Assembly (NCBI RefSeq): GCF_018687715.1 | Contig: NC_056757.1 | Coordinates: forward strand, 26,346,501 to 26,410,500 | DNA length: 64,000 nucleotides | Source: Carya illinoinensis | Lineage: Eukaryota > Streptophyta > Magnoliopsida > Fagales > Juglandaceae | Reading direction: 5' to 3' | Part shown: piece after piece, positions 46,001-51,550 of the stretch | Layout of the letters: each line of letters starts with the position of its first letter | Position numbering within the stretch: position 1 is the first letter of the stretch | Notes under the pieces: generated by a model | Told to the model about the DNA's origin: nothing | The model's database searches: none | Seen by the model: the letters and a program-made list of their open reading frames with translations, nothing else | Program-made: the position numbers and the translations under genes

Positions 46001-47897
46001 CTTTTCTACAAGGATGAAGGATCTCACTAAGGCAAGAACCTTCAAACACCCTTCGGAACAAACCCAAGATATACAACCCCACTCGCTATAATAGTAATAT
46101 AGGTCTCCTTTTTAACTACTTTACCACAAGAACGTATTGTTTTACACTTCTATCAAAGAAATGCATTATTGACTAACTTACATGTAGAAGTTATAATCTT
46201 TATTCCACTCAGGAAAAAAAAATGATGATAACAAAAGAAAAAGGATGAGAGGTCCAAGTCAAAAACAGAGAGTCAAATTATTTCAAATCTCCAATAATTC
46301 CCCATTTCCAAGACACCAAAGAAATGGACTTCATCAATTCTATGCACCTCCATTTGCATCTGCTAACCACTCAAAGCACAAAGCAACCCATAGATAGATG
46401 TATTGGCTTAACACCTAATGTTTAACTCTAGTTGTATTCATAGGTTGATTCAGAAATAACCACCCACTAACTGCCACCTTTGATCATAAGCAAACACCCA
46501 AGTAAGGGATCAACAAAGCAATATGACAATATATACACATTTTCTTGCCAGGATGCTTGAATATTACCTGTTCAAATAGACCTTTAGGTAGAAAAGTAAA
46601 GAAGTTGTACTTCGTAGTTGATATAGAATTCCCCTGACAAAAATGATACAATAAGAATCAAAATTCAAAACCAAAGAAAACTTATTGTAACCAGATGCAA
46701 GCCATGTATATCATAACCTCAACAAAGGCGTAGAAATTCCTAAATGCTAGATACCACAAACATTCATCCATGTAAAGAATATTTTTTTTTGTAAGTTCAT
46801 CTATGTAAAGAATTACTTGATATCAAGACAGTAGAAGTATTTTCTTTGATAAGTACTACCATTTTATTAGAAAGCACAATGGCATAAGGCAGCAGAGTTA
46901 TATTTCTTGCTAAGATTATTGTAAGTGCAATGCTTAATATAGGCAGAAACTCTTCGTTCACTAGGCTGTCCTTGTTAAATGATGGAACTGAAACAGTTGT
47001 AGCAGAAGGAAAGTAGACAAACAAAAACAATCCCATCAAAGAGACATTTTTTTGTCTAACCAATTGTTTCCGAAGAGATTTTGATGTACATCATTTGAAT
47101 TTCAGAATGATGACAAACCATAGAGGCTTGTATGCTGCTGTTGGCGTGAGTTAGTCAGCAAAATACTTATCGGTTCATCCTTAGTGCACCTTCTTTTCAG
47201 GAGACACTGTTGGTAGACCACTTAGCAACCCTGGTCAAGCCTCCCCAAATGGATGCTTTGATTGAGAATAGAATATCATAGAAAAAACTACTTATTAAAG
47301 AAAAAAAAACTATTAGAGGCTAAATCCTAAGGAAAATTTCAATAATGGTAACAGTATGGCGTATGTTAGTTTTCCAATTCAACAGGGAAACTAAGGAGAG
47401 TTTCAATTGAAGGAATTAAATTCAGTGCTCTATCATCTGCAAAAAAGAGAAATTAAAACTAAATAAAAAAAACTGTTCTTATACTTTTTTTTGTCAAAAT
47501 TCGGTATGGAGCCTAAGCCCAAAACCTGCATATAAGGAGGAAATGCAACTTAAGCCTCATCGACAAGTGAGAGGGACCGTAAACCGCAACAAGATTTGCT
47601 AGAGTTGTAACGATCAAGAATTTAGGACAAAACATATTTTCCAGCCGAAGTCAATTCTTCACCGACATAATCATGTATGTATAAGGAAGAGGAAGAGGGG
47701 ACGGGTTGACGAACCATGAATCTGACGGGTGAATTGGCTTCGCGATCATTGCAGAAGATGGTGCGATGACCAGGCGCCTGGGGCGTGACCCGGCCGAGCC
47801 GAATCGTCCGAGACGACTGAACGCGCTCGTTCATCGAGGAATTGCCACCCAATCTAGCCGTGGATCTCGACGGCCTAACCCTATCCCATCCACCCAT
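14882..47897 (-). CDS. ALA3: P4-type ATPase, phospholipid flippase of the plant ALA3 group (27 coding exons)
   Basis: Product: an aminophospholipid flippase that uses ATP to move phospholipids to the cytosolic leaflet. Arabidopsis ALA3 works at the Golgi/trans-Golgi with an ALIS (CDC50-type) beta subunit in secretory vesicle formation; that role is transferred by homology. Seen in the sequence: 1,226 residues with actuator motif DGET (199-202), PISL in the fourth membrane helix (371-374), phosphorylation motif DKTGT with D425, nucleotide-binding SPDEAA (531-536), KGAD (605-608), TGDK (719-722), GDGAND hinge (855-860), a membrane region of about six helices (exons 24-26) and the ALA3-type C-terminus with [13 protein letters not shown]. 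The length fits ALA3, which is about 1,210 residues. The start ATG at 47897 has A at -3 and G at +4 and matches the family N-terminus; the frame is also open upstream, to an ATG at 48140. All 26 introns are GT-AG with consistent phase. No broken motif was seen. ALA2 lacks this N-terminus. Confidence 0.95.
15189..16007. other. ALA3 intron 26, no inserted gene seen
   Basis: 819-bp intron. It contains a short direct repeat TTGTAGGGACACAGTG near 15325 and 15356. Nothing else recognised. Confidence 0.7.
16008..16114 (-). CDS. ALA3: ALA3 exon 26 (residues 1090-1125, helix 10)
   Basis: [20 protein letters not shown] and [15 protein letters not shown], the last membrane helix. 107 nt, ends in phase 2; acceptor ATGCAG, donor AAGG|GTAAGA. 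Confidence 0.94.
16204..16566 (-). CDS. ALA3: ALA3 exon 25 (residues 969-1089, helices 7-9)
   Basis: [20 protein letters not shown].., followed by several hydrophobic segments and [18 protein letters not shown]. The longest exon, 363 nt, phase 0; acceptor TGCCAG, donor CAG|GTGGGT. Confidence 0.95.
16773..16940 (-). CDS. ALA3: ALA3 exon 24 (residues 913-968, helices 5-6)
   Basis: [20 protein letters not shown].. [15 protein letters not shown], then a hydrophobic segment [14 protein letters not shown]. 168 nt, phase 0; acceptor TTGCAG, donor AAG|GTACAA. Confidence 0.95.
17018..17239 (-). CDS. ALA3: ALA3 exon 23 (residues 839-912), GDGAND hinge
   Basis: [20 protein letters not shown] gives the magnesium-coordinating hinge motif (855-860), followed by GIGISGMEG and [14 protein letters not shown]. 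222 nt, phase 0; acceptor TAGCAG, donor AAG|GTCTGA. Confidence 0.96.
17265..17352 (+). mobile_element. LINE/SINE-type 3' tail fragment in intron 22
   Basis: Contains TTATGATCAATAAAATCTTG, then TTTACCAATCAAAAAATAAA, an AATAAA-bearing tail ending in an A-rich run. It resembles the tail at 30560-30655. Only the last tens of bases are present, so the family is uncertain. Confidence 0.4.
17525..19100 (+). mobile_element. LINE C, decayed L1-type fragment (ORF2) in intron 22
   Basis: The plus-strand reading gives [11 protein letters not shown], then [18 protein letters not shown], then [12 protein letters not shown], the typical plant L1 reverse-transcriptase start. The catalytic FADD segment appears as [11 protein letters not shown] near 18225-18243, with the Asp pair replaced. 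A zf-RVT-like end ([15 protein letters not shown]) lies near 18845-18895. Stops interrupt every frame. It is antisense to ALA3. Confidence 0.75.
19104..19508 (-). mobile_element. TRIM-like miniature LTR element in intron 22
   Basis: Two diverged direct repeats (about 19104-19243 and 19363-19508) share CCCAAGC.ACATCT and ACTTCTC.CTC.CAAG.AATGT patterns. Between them, next to the right repeat, is GGACTCTAATACCA (19345-19358), the reverse complement of TGGTATTAGAGTCC, a near match to the initiator-Met primer site. A polypurine AAGTGGAGAGATT (minus strand) lies next to the left repeat. No coding capacity. The outer ends are approximate. Confidence 0.55.
19880..20663 (+). mobile_element. LINE D, 3' end fragment (zf-RVT) in intron 22
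   Basis: Plus-strand peptides [20 protein letters not shown], then [12 protein letters not shown] and [17 protein letters not shown] are the C-terminal zf-RVT region of plant L1 ORF2. The sequence ends TTTCAATAAAATTTTATTAA plus a 14-A tail. It is 5'-truncated, antisense to ALA3, with in-frame stops. Confidence 0.75.
20672..20818. mobile_element. MITE-like remnant in intron 22
   Basis: Read on the minus strand it begins TTAAGGCTCTATTTGGGAAT, like the end of the intron 15 MITE (32348-32520), and carries the same TAGTGAA.TAGTA internal style. Its other end is not clear. Confidence 0.35.
21178..21417 (-). CDS. ALA3: ALA3 exon 22 (residues 759-838)
   Basis: [20 protein letters not shown].., then [16 protein letters not shown] and [16 protein letters not shown], a hallmark P4 P-domain stretch. 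240 nt, phase 0; acceptor TGTTAG, donor CAG|GTGAGG. Confidence 0.95.
21519..21598 (-). CDS. ALA3: ALA3 exon 21 (residues 732-758)
   Basis: [20 protein letters not shown] and IRAVEDR. 80 nt, restores phase 0; acceptor CTGTAG, donor AGG|GTAAGC. Confidence 0.93.
21722..21887 (-). CDS. ALA3: ALA3 exon 20 (residues 677-732), TGDK
   Basis: [20 protein letters not shown].. then [24 protein letters not shown] (719-722) is a conserved P-domain motif. 166 nt, ends in phase 1; acceptor ATGCAG, donor ATG|GTAAGT. Confidence 0.95.
24134..24556 (-). repeat. 3' LTR of the copia element
   Basis: 423 bp, begins TGTTGGGAATTTGGACCTCC and ends AAACCAACA. It closely matches 25954-26373, suggesting a fairly recent insertion. 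Confidence 0.92.
24913..25763 (-). pseudogene. Copia gag remnant
   Basis: Two pieces on the minus strand. 25566-25763 starts [20 protein letters not shown] and contains [20 protein letters not shown]. 24913-25272 contains [15 protein letters not shown] and a CCHC-type knuckle [11 protein letters not shown] preceded by VVYWG (an expected first Cys reads Tyr). Stops between the pieces make it non-functional. Confidence 0.8.
25954..26373 (-). repeat. 5' LTR of the copia element
   Basis: 420 bp, begins TGTTGGAAACTTAGACCACC and ends AAACCAACA; flanked internally by the Met-tRNA primer site. Confidence 0.92.
27011..27050. repeat. (C)23(A)17 homopolymer junction
   Basis: A run of about 23 C directly followed by about 17 A, inside LINE A ORF2. 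Confidence 0.9.
27619..27851 (+). mobile_element. Short LINE 3' insertion inside LINE A
   Basis: The plus strand reads [22 protein letters not shown], then [20 protein letters not shown] and ISIAPT-stop: an intact C-terminus of plant L1 ORF2 followed by a short 3' UTR and a poly-A run at 27840-27850. It is severely 5'-truncated and opposite to the host LINE. The target duplication is not clear. Confidence 0.75.
28679..29399. other. ALA3 intron 19 proximal part, no gene
   Basis: About 0.7 kb between LINE A and exon 19; AT-rich, no recognised element. The phrase AAAAAGAACCAACATCATGCT (28749-28769) echoes AAAAAGAACTAACATCATGCT at 21979-21999 on the other side of LINE A, a short pre-existing intron repeat. 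Confidence 0.6.
29400..29612 (-). CDS. ALA3: ALA3 exon 19 (residues 606-676)
   Basis: [12 protein letters not shown].., then [12 protein letters not shown] and ..[10 protein letters not shown]. 213 nt, phase 0; acceptor TCACAG, donor GAG|GTATAT. The next intron is 7.5 kb because it contains LINE A with a nested copia element. Confidence 0.95.
29704..29767 (-). CDS. ALA3: ALA3 exon 18 (residues 584-605)
   Basis: [20 protein letters not shown] and CK. K605 pairs across the intron with the next exon to form KGAD, the ATP-binding lysine motif. 64 nt, restores phase 0; acceptor AATTAG, donor AAG|GTAATA. Confidence 0.94.
29901..30002 (-). CDS. ALA3: ALA3 exon 17 (residues 550-584)
   Basis: [19 protein letters not shown].. 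to [11 protein letters not shown]; the ILNVLEF motif is conserved in P4 ATPases. 102 nt, phase 2 in and out; acceptor TCTCAG, donor ACAG|GTGTGT. Confidence 0.93.
30555..30660 (+). mobile_element. LINE-type 3' tail in intron 16
   Basis: CTTGGGCTATTGCCAATTCT, then TCTCAATAAGATTTTGTTTA, the same tail type as 17265-17352. It sits only about 70 bp from exon 16. Confidence 0.4.
30730..30872 (-). CDS. ALA3: ALA3 exon 16 (residues 503-550), SPDEAA
   Basis: [16 protein letters not shown].. then [12 protein letters not shown], the P4 nucleotide-binding motif, then KNFGFFFY. 143 nt, ends in phase 2; acceptor ATATAG, donor ACAG|GTTTGT. Confidence 0.95.
30969..31090 (-). mobile_element. LINE-type tail fragment in intron 15
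   Basis: The minus strand ends ...AAAATTTTATCAATAAAAAA. The adjacent CTTGTATAGTTCATGTGTGC phrase is a diverged version of the 3' ends of the other LINEs in this gene. Partial. Confidence 0.4.
31485..32058 (+). mobile_element. LINE E, 3' end fragment (zf-RVT) in intron 15
   Basis: The open stretch 31538-31807 encodes [20 protein letters not shown], then [20 protein letters not shown] and [16 protein letters not shown], the zf-RVT domain of L1 ORF2 with C..C..H..C residues present. Followed by a 3' UTR with ATTAATAAAATTATTCTTCT and an A-rich end. 5'-truncated, antisense to ALA3. Confidence 0.8.
32348..32520. mobile_element. MITE in ALA3 intron 15
   Basis: About 173 bp with imperfect inverted ends: TAAGATTGTGTTTACATAGT on the left; on the right the reverse complement reads TAGGCTCTGTTTGGGTAACT. 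The interior is built of GTGAATAGTAG/GTAATGATAAAAT motifs. No coding. Confidence 0.6.
32886..32990 (-). CDS. ALA3: ALA3 exon 15 (residues 468-502)
   Basis: [20 protein letters not shown] and [15 protein letters not shown], a typical ALA3 nucleotide-domain insertion. 105 nt, phase 0; acceptor TTACAG, donor AAG|GTAGAT. Intron 15 downstream holds a LINE fragment and a MITE. Confidence 0.93.
33072..33218 (-). CDS. ALA3: ALA3 exon 14 (residues 419-467), DKTGT phosphorylation site
   Basis: [20 protein letters not shown] places the catalytic aspartate at residue 425. The exon then runs into the nucleotide-binding domain ([17 protein letters not shown]). 147 nt, phase 0; acceptor AATCAG, donor GAG|GTATAC. 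Confidence 0.96.
33510..33626 (-). CDS. ALA3: ALA3 exon 13 (residues 380-418)
   Basis: [19 protein letters not shown].. to [10 protein letters not shown], just before the phosphorylation site. 117 nt, phase 0; acceptor TTTCAG, donor CAG|GTAAAT. Confidence 0.95.
33718..33795 (-). CDS. ALA3: ALA3 exon 12 (residues 354-379), fourth helix with PISL
   Basis: Contains [13 protein letters not shown]. The PISL motif in helix 4 is diagnostic for P4 flippases and takes the place of the ion-binding PEGL of ion pumps. 78 nt, phase 0; acceptor TTTCAG, donor GAG|GTAGGT. Confidence 0.95.
33931..34015 (-). CDS. ALA3: ALA3 exon 11 (residues 325-353)
   Basis: [14 protein letters not shown].. to FNPDNRFL, the extracytoplasmic loop between helices 3 and 4. 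85 nt, restores phase 0; acceptor CTGCAG, donor TTG|GTATTA. Confidence 0.92.
34149..34270 (-). CDS. ALA3: ALA3 exon 10 (residues 285-325, third membrane helix)
   Basis: [14 protein letters not shown], then a hydrophobic helix ending MCLIGAIG. 122 nt, ends in phase 2; donor CAG|GTTTGA. Confidence 0.94.
34434..34499 (-). CDS. ALA3: ALA3 exon 9 (residues 263-284)
   Basis: Encodes [20 protein letters not shown] and TK, the conserved GxxLRNT segment of the actuator domain. 66 nt, phase 0; acceptor TTTCAG, donor AAG|GTTTGA. Confidence 0.93.
35193..35299 (-). CDS. ALA3: ALA3 exon 8 (residues 227-262)
   Basis: Encodes [19 protein letters not shown] and [18 protein letters not shown]. Acceptor TTGCAG, donor CGA|GTATGA, length 107 nt, restores phase 0. 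Confidence 0.93.
35704..35723. repeat. (C)n(A)n homopolymer junction in intron 7
   Basis: About 13 C followed by about 7 A and (AAAT)n. Confidence 0.85.
35883..36114 (-). mobile_element. tRNA-derived SINE in ALA3 intron 7
   Basis: The minus strand begins AATCCCTAGGGGTTGGCTCA and contains an A-box-like TGGCTCAAGTGG, a B-box-like TTTAAATTCCC region and a 3' poly-A (poly-T at about 35883-35898). Flanking duplication TGCTGGTCAA lies at 35873-35882 and 36115-36124, extending in the A/T-rich part. Length about 232 bp. Confidence 0.75.
36146..36205 (-). mobile_element. Second SINE 3' fragment in intron 7
   Basis: Poly-T followed by GGAACAACATCTCGATTAATCC, matching the 3' part of the adjacent SINE (GGAACAACGTCCCAACTAATCC at 35908-35929) but only about 60 bp long. 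It ends about 50 bp from exon 7. Confidence 0.6.
36259..36355 (-). CDS. ALA3: ALA3 exon 7 (residues 195-227), DGET actuator motif
   Basis: Contains [11 protein letters not shown], the P4 form of the dephosphorylation loop (E201 would act in dephosphorylation). 97 nt, ends in phase 1; donor AAAG|GTTTAG. The neighbouring intron 7 carries SINE material ending about 50 bp from this exon. Confidence 0.94.
36535..36612 (-). CDS. ALA3: ALA3 exon 6 (residues 169-194)
   Basis: Encodes [20 protein letters not shown] and GVCYTE, the conserved FFPADLL actuator segment. 78 nt, phase 0; acceptor GTGTAG, donor GAG|GTTTTC. Confidence 0.94.
36991..37069. repeat. (T)22(G)28(GA)n compound tract in intron 5
   Basis: Poly-T 36991-37012, poly-G to about 37040, then (GA)n to 37069. 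The long G run could form quadruplex structures. Open frames across it are repeat translations. Confidence 0.9.
37676..37786 (-). CDS. ALA3: ALA3 exon 5 (residues 132-168, actuator domain start)
   Basis: [11 protein letters not shown]... to [11 protein letters not shown], the typical P4 segment leading into the actuator domain. 111 nt, phase 0 at both ends; AACAG acceptor and AGG|GTGAGT donor. Confidence 0.94.
38001..38082 (-). CDS. ALA3: ALA3 exon 4 (residues 104-131, second membrane helix)
   Basis: Completes the Ser codon split by intron 3, then [20 protein letters not shown] and KEAFEDW. Acceptor ATGCAG, donor TGG|GTGAGT, leaves phase 0. Confidence 0.93.
38953..39481 (+). mobile_element. 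TRIM (terminal-repeat retrotransposon in miniature) in ALA3 intron 3
   Basis: Direct terminal repeats at 38953-~39149 and 39246-39481. Both open TGTAACACC and the right one closes GGTTACA, giving TGTAAC...GTTACA ends. Primer-binding site TGGTATCAAAGCCACC (39151-39166) lies just after the left repeat, and polypurine AAAAGGGGGAG just before the right one. Target duplication TTTTC at 38948-38952 and 39482-39486. Total 529 bp, no coding. Confidence 0.85.
39826..39887 (-). CDS. ALA3: ALA3 exon 3 (residues 84-104, first membrane helix)
   Basis: Acceptor CTACAG, donor AG|GTATGA, ends in phase 2. Encodes [20 protein letters not shown], the start of transmembrane helix 1. It follows the 6.7-kb intron 2, which holds LINE B. 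Confidence 0.93.
40028..40498. other. ALA3 intron 2 distal part, no gene
   Basis: AT-rich intron sequence between exon 3 and LINE B; only a TTTTTTTGATAAGTAAT tail-like motif near 40030. Confidence 0.5.
41476..41513. repeat. (C)~29(A)8 homopolymer junction inside LINE B
   Basis: C run broken by one T at 41484, followed by A. On the coding strand this becomes poly-Gly in the ORF2 frame, where other copies have normal coding sequence. Confidence 0.9.
43635..43860. mobile_element. MITE nested in LINE B endonuclease
   Basis: LINE coding reads [13 protein letters not shown] on one side and [10 protein letters not shown] on the other. Between them is about 225 bp of non-coding AT-rich DNA with GAGATGAGAATTTTGA motifs and GGTTTTGG/CCAAACC ends in inverted orientation. 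The split of a continuous protein marks the insertion. The exact duplication was not resolved. Confidence 0.65.
45791..46567. other. ALA3 intron 2 proximal part, no gene
   Basis: Unremarkable intron sequence with a short (CA)n near 45880-45895. Confidence 0.6.
46568..46633 (-). CDS. ALA3: ALA3 exon 2 (residues 62-83)
   Basis: TTGTCAG acceptor and CAG|GTAATA donor, 66 nt, phase 0 at both ends. Encodes [21 protein letters not shown], the conserved P4 N-terminal motif before the first helix. Too short to show as a long ORF; found by translating between splice sites. Confidence 0.93.
46634..47714. other. ALA3 intron 1, no gene
   Basis: 1,081-bp first intron; nothing recognised. The minus-strand open stretch near 46800-47060 has no support as a gene. 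Confidence 0.65.
47715..47897 (-). CDS. ALA3: ALA3 exon 1 (residues 1-61), start codon
   Basis: Starts MGGWDRV and contains the conserved stretch [19 protein letters not shown] that opens ALA3-group proteins. The donor is ATG|GTTCGT, phase 0. Unusually GC-rich compared with the rest of the window. Confidence 0.9.
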
Positions 47898-48480
47898 CTT
47901 CCTCCGATCGGGTGACGAGGCCGTCCGCCCCGATTGGCCTTCAGAGCGATTCGCTGTACGCGTTGATGCGGAGAGAGACGAGTAATCGCATTCGACCACG
48001 CTACGTACGGTGCCTCCTTTCCAATCTCGGCTTTTATTTCCAGTTTTGCCCCCGCACTCAGCTTGTTCTTTTCGCCCCTCTTTCAATTTTTGGTCACAGT
48101 CCCAGAAGAAGATGAAAGAAAGATAAATTAAAGAAATCAAAGAAAAGCCGCGTGGCTGCTACCTTGGGTGAATTGGTTCCTCTCGCGTGAGACTCGCGCT
48201 TAGCGCGTGCAAGCATGACCTGCCGAAGACTTTTAGCTTACACGTCGTCGTTTGAATGTTTGAGGCACACCGCGTAGGAAGTTGCTCAAAACCTTTGGAG
48301 ACAGTTACAGGTCGTGGTGGTCAGGAGGCGGTTGACGACGTACACACGTTACCGTTAAAGATGAATGCTTCATTTAGGTTAGTTGGATGCGGGCCAATCA
48401 ATAAATACTATTTGATGCCTTCGACCTCTGCCATTGGAACTCCATTGCATGAGCTACGATAATGCCATTGCCACACGCTG
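47898..48480 (-). promoter_or_regulatory. Probable 5' leader and promoter of ALA3
   Basis: Positional call: immediately upstream of the start codon and far more GC- and CpG-rich than the surrounding DNA, as is common for plant housekeeping promoters. Several ACGT cores (e.g. around 48240 and 48335) are possible bZIP sites. No convincing TATA box or transcription start could be assigned. Confidence 0.4.
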
Positions 48481-48796
48481 ATATCCCTATAATAATATAT
48501 TCCATTTTTAAGAATATTACAAAATAAAAACAAAAATATCCCCTTGAAATCTCATCATATTATCACCTTTTTTTTTTTTTTTTGAGACCATATTATCACG
48601 TTTTGTACACTATCTAAATTTCCATTCCTTAATTACTATTCTCTTTAAAATTAATTTTGTCGCGACTCTTAAATATTACATTTTTAAAAATATTAAATTC
48701 TTGCACTAACATGATCTAACACAATTTATCAGCTACCAAATTGTAAAAAAAAATAATAATAATAATATTATGAAATAGAAATTATGTATTATATTA

Positions 48797-49134
48797 AGGC
48801 TTTGTTTATATGTTAAGCTAAGTTGAGATGAGTTGAATTCTTTATAAATAATAATGAGTTAAGATTGTGGAGTGAGTTTTGTAGTACCCATTTAAAATAA
48901 TGAATTTGGATGTTAAAATGAGTTCAAATATATTATAGGAACTTGAAAAGGGTTGTAGATCATATGTGTAAAAATGTGTTAAGTTGAAAAGGGTTGTAAA
49001 TCTCAAGTGTAAAGAGGTTTTGAATTAGAATGAGTTTAATAATTTGAGAGTTTAGTATTTAGATGTTAGACTCAATTTAAAATTAAATTAAACTAAATTG
49101 ATCTCAATTTAATCCAAATTTCAAACAGGACCTT
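48797..49134. mobile_element. MITE upstream of ALA3
   Basis: About 338 bp. Left end TAAGGCTTTGTTTATATGTT; reverse complement of the right end TAAGGTCCTGTTTGAAATTT, so TAAGG..CTGTTT inverted ends. TTAA occurs at each edge, fitting a short T/A-rich target duplication. The interior has GTTGAGATGAGTTGAAT and GAAAAGGGTTGTA repeats. Non-coding. Confidence 0.6.
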
Positions 49135-49905
49135 AATTACGTCAATATAAAAATTTTCTTATATACGATTTGTGTCTAAACTTAATACTTCTCTATTAGA
49201 AAAGATATCATACAAAAATAATTCGAAATGCAAGGTGTTAAATATTTTTGCAATGAAAATGATTTTTTGTTTAATAAAATTTTGTTAAAATAATTACAAC
49301 TAGCATACCTAGGTTTTTCCTATATATAGAGTTCACGAAATGTCTGTTATTATATAAATAACGGATTTGTCCGCTATTTGAAATTCAAATTTAGAGATGA
49401 TGGATTTATCTCATTAATTCAAATGCTAACCGCTTTTATCCAATATTACTTTCAGATAGTATCTTGTTGGTATTGGAAACGGGTCGGGCTCCCAAAATTG
49501 ACCATAGCTTATGTGGTGAAGACCGTGAAGTCTTTTATCCTCTCCAAACCTGGTTTTTCTATTTGGAACCAAGTCATATATTATCTAGTCTAAATGATTA
49601 AATATATATTATTTAAAAGTTGAGAAAAATATTTTTTTCCAGTTGTTTTTTAAATGGATTGTCCACTAGGAGGGTCAATCAATCACCCACTAGAGCCACG
49701 GGCGTAGCTATCATGGAATGTCATCAAAGTCCATTATTTTAAAGTGGAGGATGATACGTTATTTTACTATCATCATTTTATTATTTAATTTAAGTTTAAA
49801 GGGTAAATTATATATATGTGAGTAATGTTATTAAGTCTTTAATTTATATCATTCACTTTGCTTCCTTAACATGGCACCACAATACCACGAGACTTATTAA
49901 AAAAA

Positions 49906-49934
49906 CTAGGTCAGAACAACGTGTAAAGCACGTT
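49906..49934 (-). other. Possible Helitron 3' terminus
   Basis: The minus strand reads AACGTGCTTTACACGTT (6-bp stem hairpin, 49918-49934), then GTTCTGACCTAG ending at 49906, followed by T. Hairpin plus CTAG before a T is the Helitron 3'-end pattern. No 5' TC end or Rep/helicase was found. Confidence 0.3.
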
Positions 49935-50377
49935 TATCTAATAAAGTGAGATAAGATTTTTGATAAAAAATAATAATATTTTACAAAAAAATTTAATTAA
50001 TGCATTATTTAATGCAAAAAAAAAAGTAAATTTTAGGAAATATTTTTAGACAATAATAAGTTAGTAAAGTATAATATATTTCAATATATATATTCTACCT
50101 AAATGTCATAATGGTTAATTTAAGCTTGTAGTTAAATTATATTTTAGTTTAAAATCAAATATACAATATTATATATATACATATAGGTACTACATACGTT
50201 CAGATTATTATTTTTCCTCTCGTCTTCTTTCTCTGGTCTGTTTGTTTGTTTTATTTTTTTCTTTTTACAAATATATATATATATAGAAAAATAAAAATAT
50301 CAGCTAGCACATCTTTATCATACGATCTTTGTGCTTATAAATTAATTCATATGATTTGCATGCATGTCTTTTAATTA

Positions 50378-51550
50378 GCAATTAATACTTGTGGTATTAG
50401 AATATTAATGGGCAAAAACGTAAAAGTAAAAACAGAATTTTTTATTGATTTAAAAGTAAAAGCAACTCAAAGGCAAAAACGTAACTACACAATAAAAAAA
50501 AAAAAAAAAAAATTACTATTTATTATTGCTCATATGGTATAGACACTTATTATAATAGAATAAATATACATATAATTTTATATATATATGCTTAATCAAT
50601 TAATCATAACATCAAACTTATCAGAAAAAGATCTACACAAAAATATACTATTATTTAACAACTCATTTCACAATCCATCAATATGCATGATAGTTTTATT
50701 TCATACAAAGTTATTAAGTTTTTTTTTAATTTAATTTTAATTTTTTTATTTAGTTAAAATTTTAAATTTTACTAAACCTTTTAACATATACTAAATTGTA
50801 AAATAGTTGTAAAAAAATATTGTATATGTATTATTAATTTTTTTCCTTTCAGGTCAAACACATTGAGTATAATCTAACTATTGTCGTACAATAAAATAAA
50901 AAAAATGATATTTGTAATATTGAATTGTGTAAATTTTGTATTTTTTTTTTTAATATTTAGAACCCACGTACAAAAATATTGCTGTAAAAGAAATAATCAA
51001 GTTTTGAGAAATATTTTTAAAAGTTAAAAAAAATAGTATGAATTTTGACACTCAACCTGACTATTTCTGTACCTATTTGGGGGGGGGGGGAGTTTAATAT
51101 TGGGAGTTGGAAGTGGTGGGGGGAAAGAATGAGTAGTGCAATCAATAGTGCAATCAAACTACCAAATTTCAAAGCAATAAGATCGGATGGAATCAGTGTC
51201 GCTTAGACCCCCACCTAACTATTACGAGATATTTCTCATCTCTACACTTTGGGATAATGTTCAATTAATCTCAAGCTCAGAAATATTAAAAATAACTATA
51301 ATAATTATTTAACTAAGATTAAACACAAAAAAAAAAAAAAAAAATCTATGTATTAGAAGATCAAGGGGCAAAAACTTTTAATTAGCAATTAATATTTGCT
51401 GTATTAGAAGATCAGGGGATAAAAATGTAAAAGTAAAGTAGAGTTTTTCATTGGTTTAAAAGTAAAAGTAACTCAGGGGTAAAAATGTAACTATACAAAA
51501 AAAATACTGTTCATTTGGGATATATATTTATTATAATAGATAGATATATT
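50378..51550. repeat. Pair of diverged direct repeats about 1 kb apart
   Basis: About 180-bp segments starting near 50378 and 51374 share TTTTAATTAGCAATTAATA, AAACGTAAAAGTAAA and TTTAAAAGTAAAAG.AACTCA, then a poly-A-rich end and TATTATAATAGA. They could be short LTRs or a segmental repeat. No primer site was recognised between them. Confidence 0.55.

Noticed and set aside
47622..48140. Longer minus-strand frame starting at ATG 48140 as the ALA3 start
   Set aside because: The upstream part is low-complexity and not family-like; similarity to the ALA3 N-terminus starts at the 47897 ATG, which also has better context (A at -3, G at +4). The frame below 47715 is intron read-through.
48256..48462. 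Plus-strand frame in the ALA3 promoter, possible divergent gene
   Set aside because: 68 codons with no recognisable motif; explained by the GC-rich promoter having few stops.
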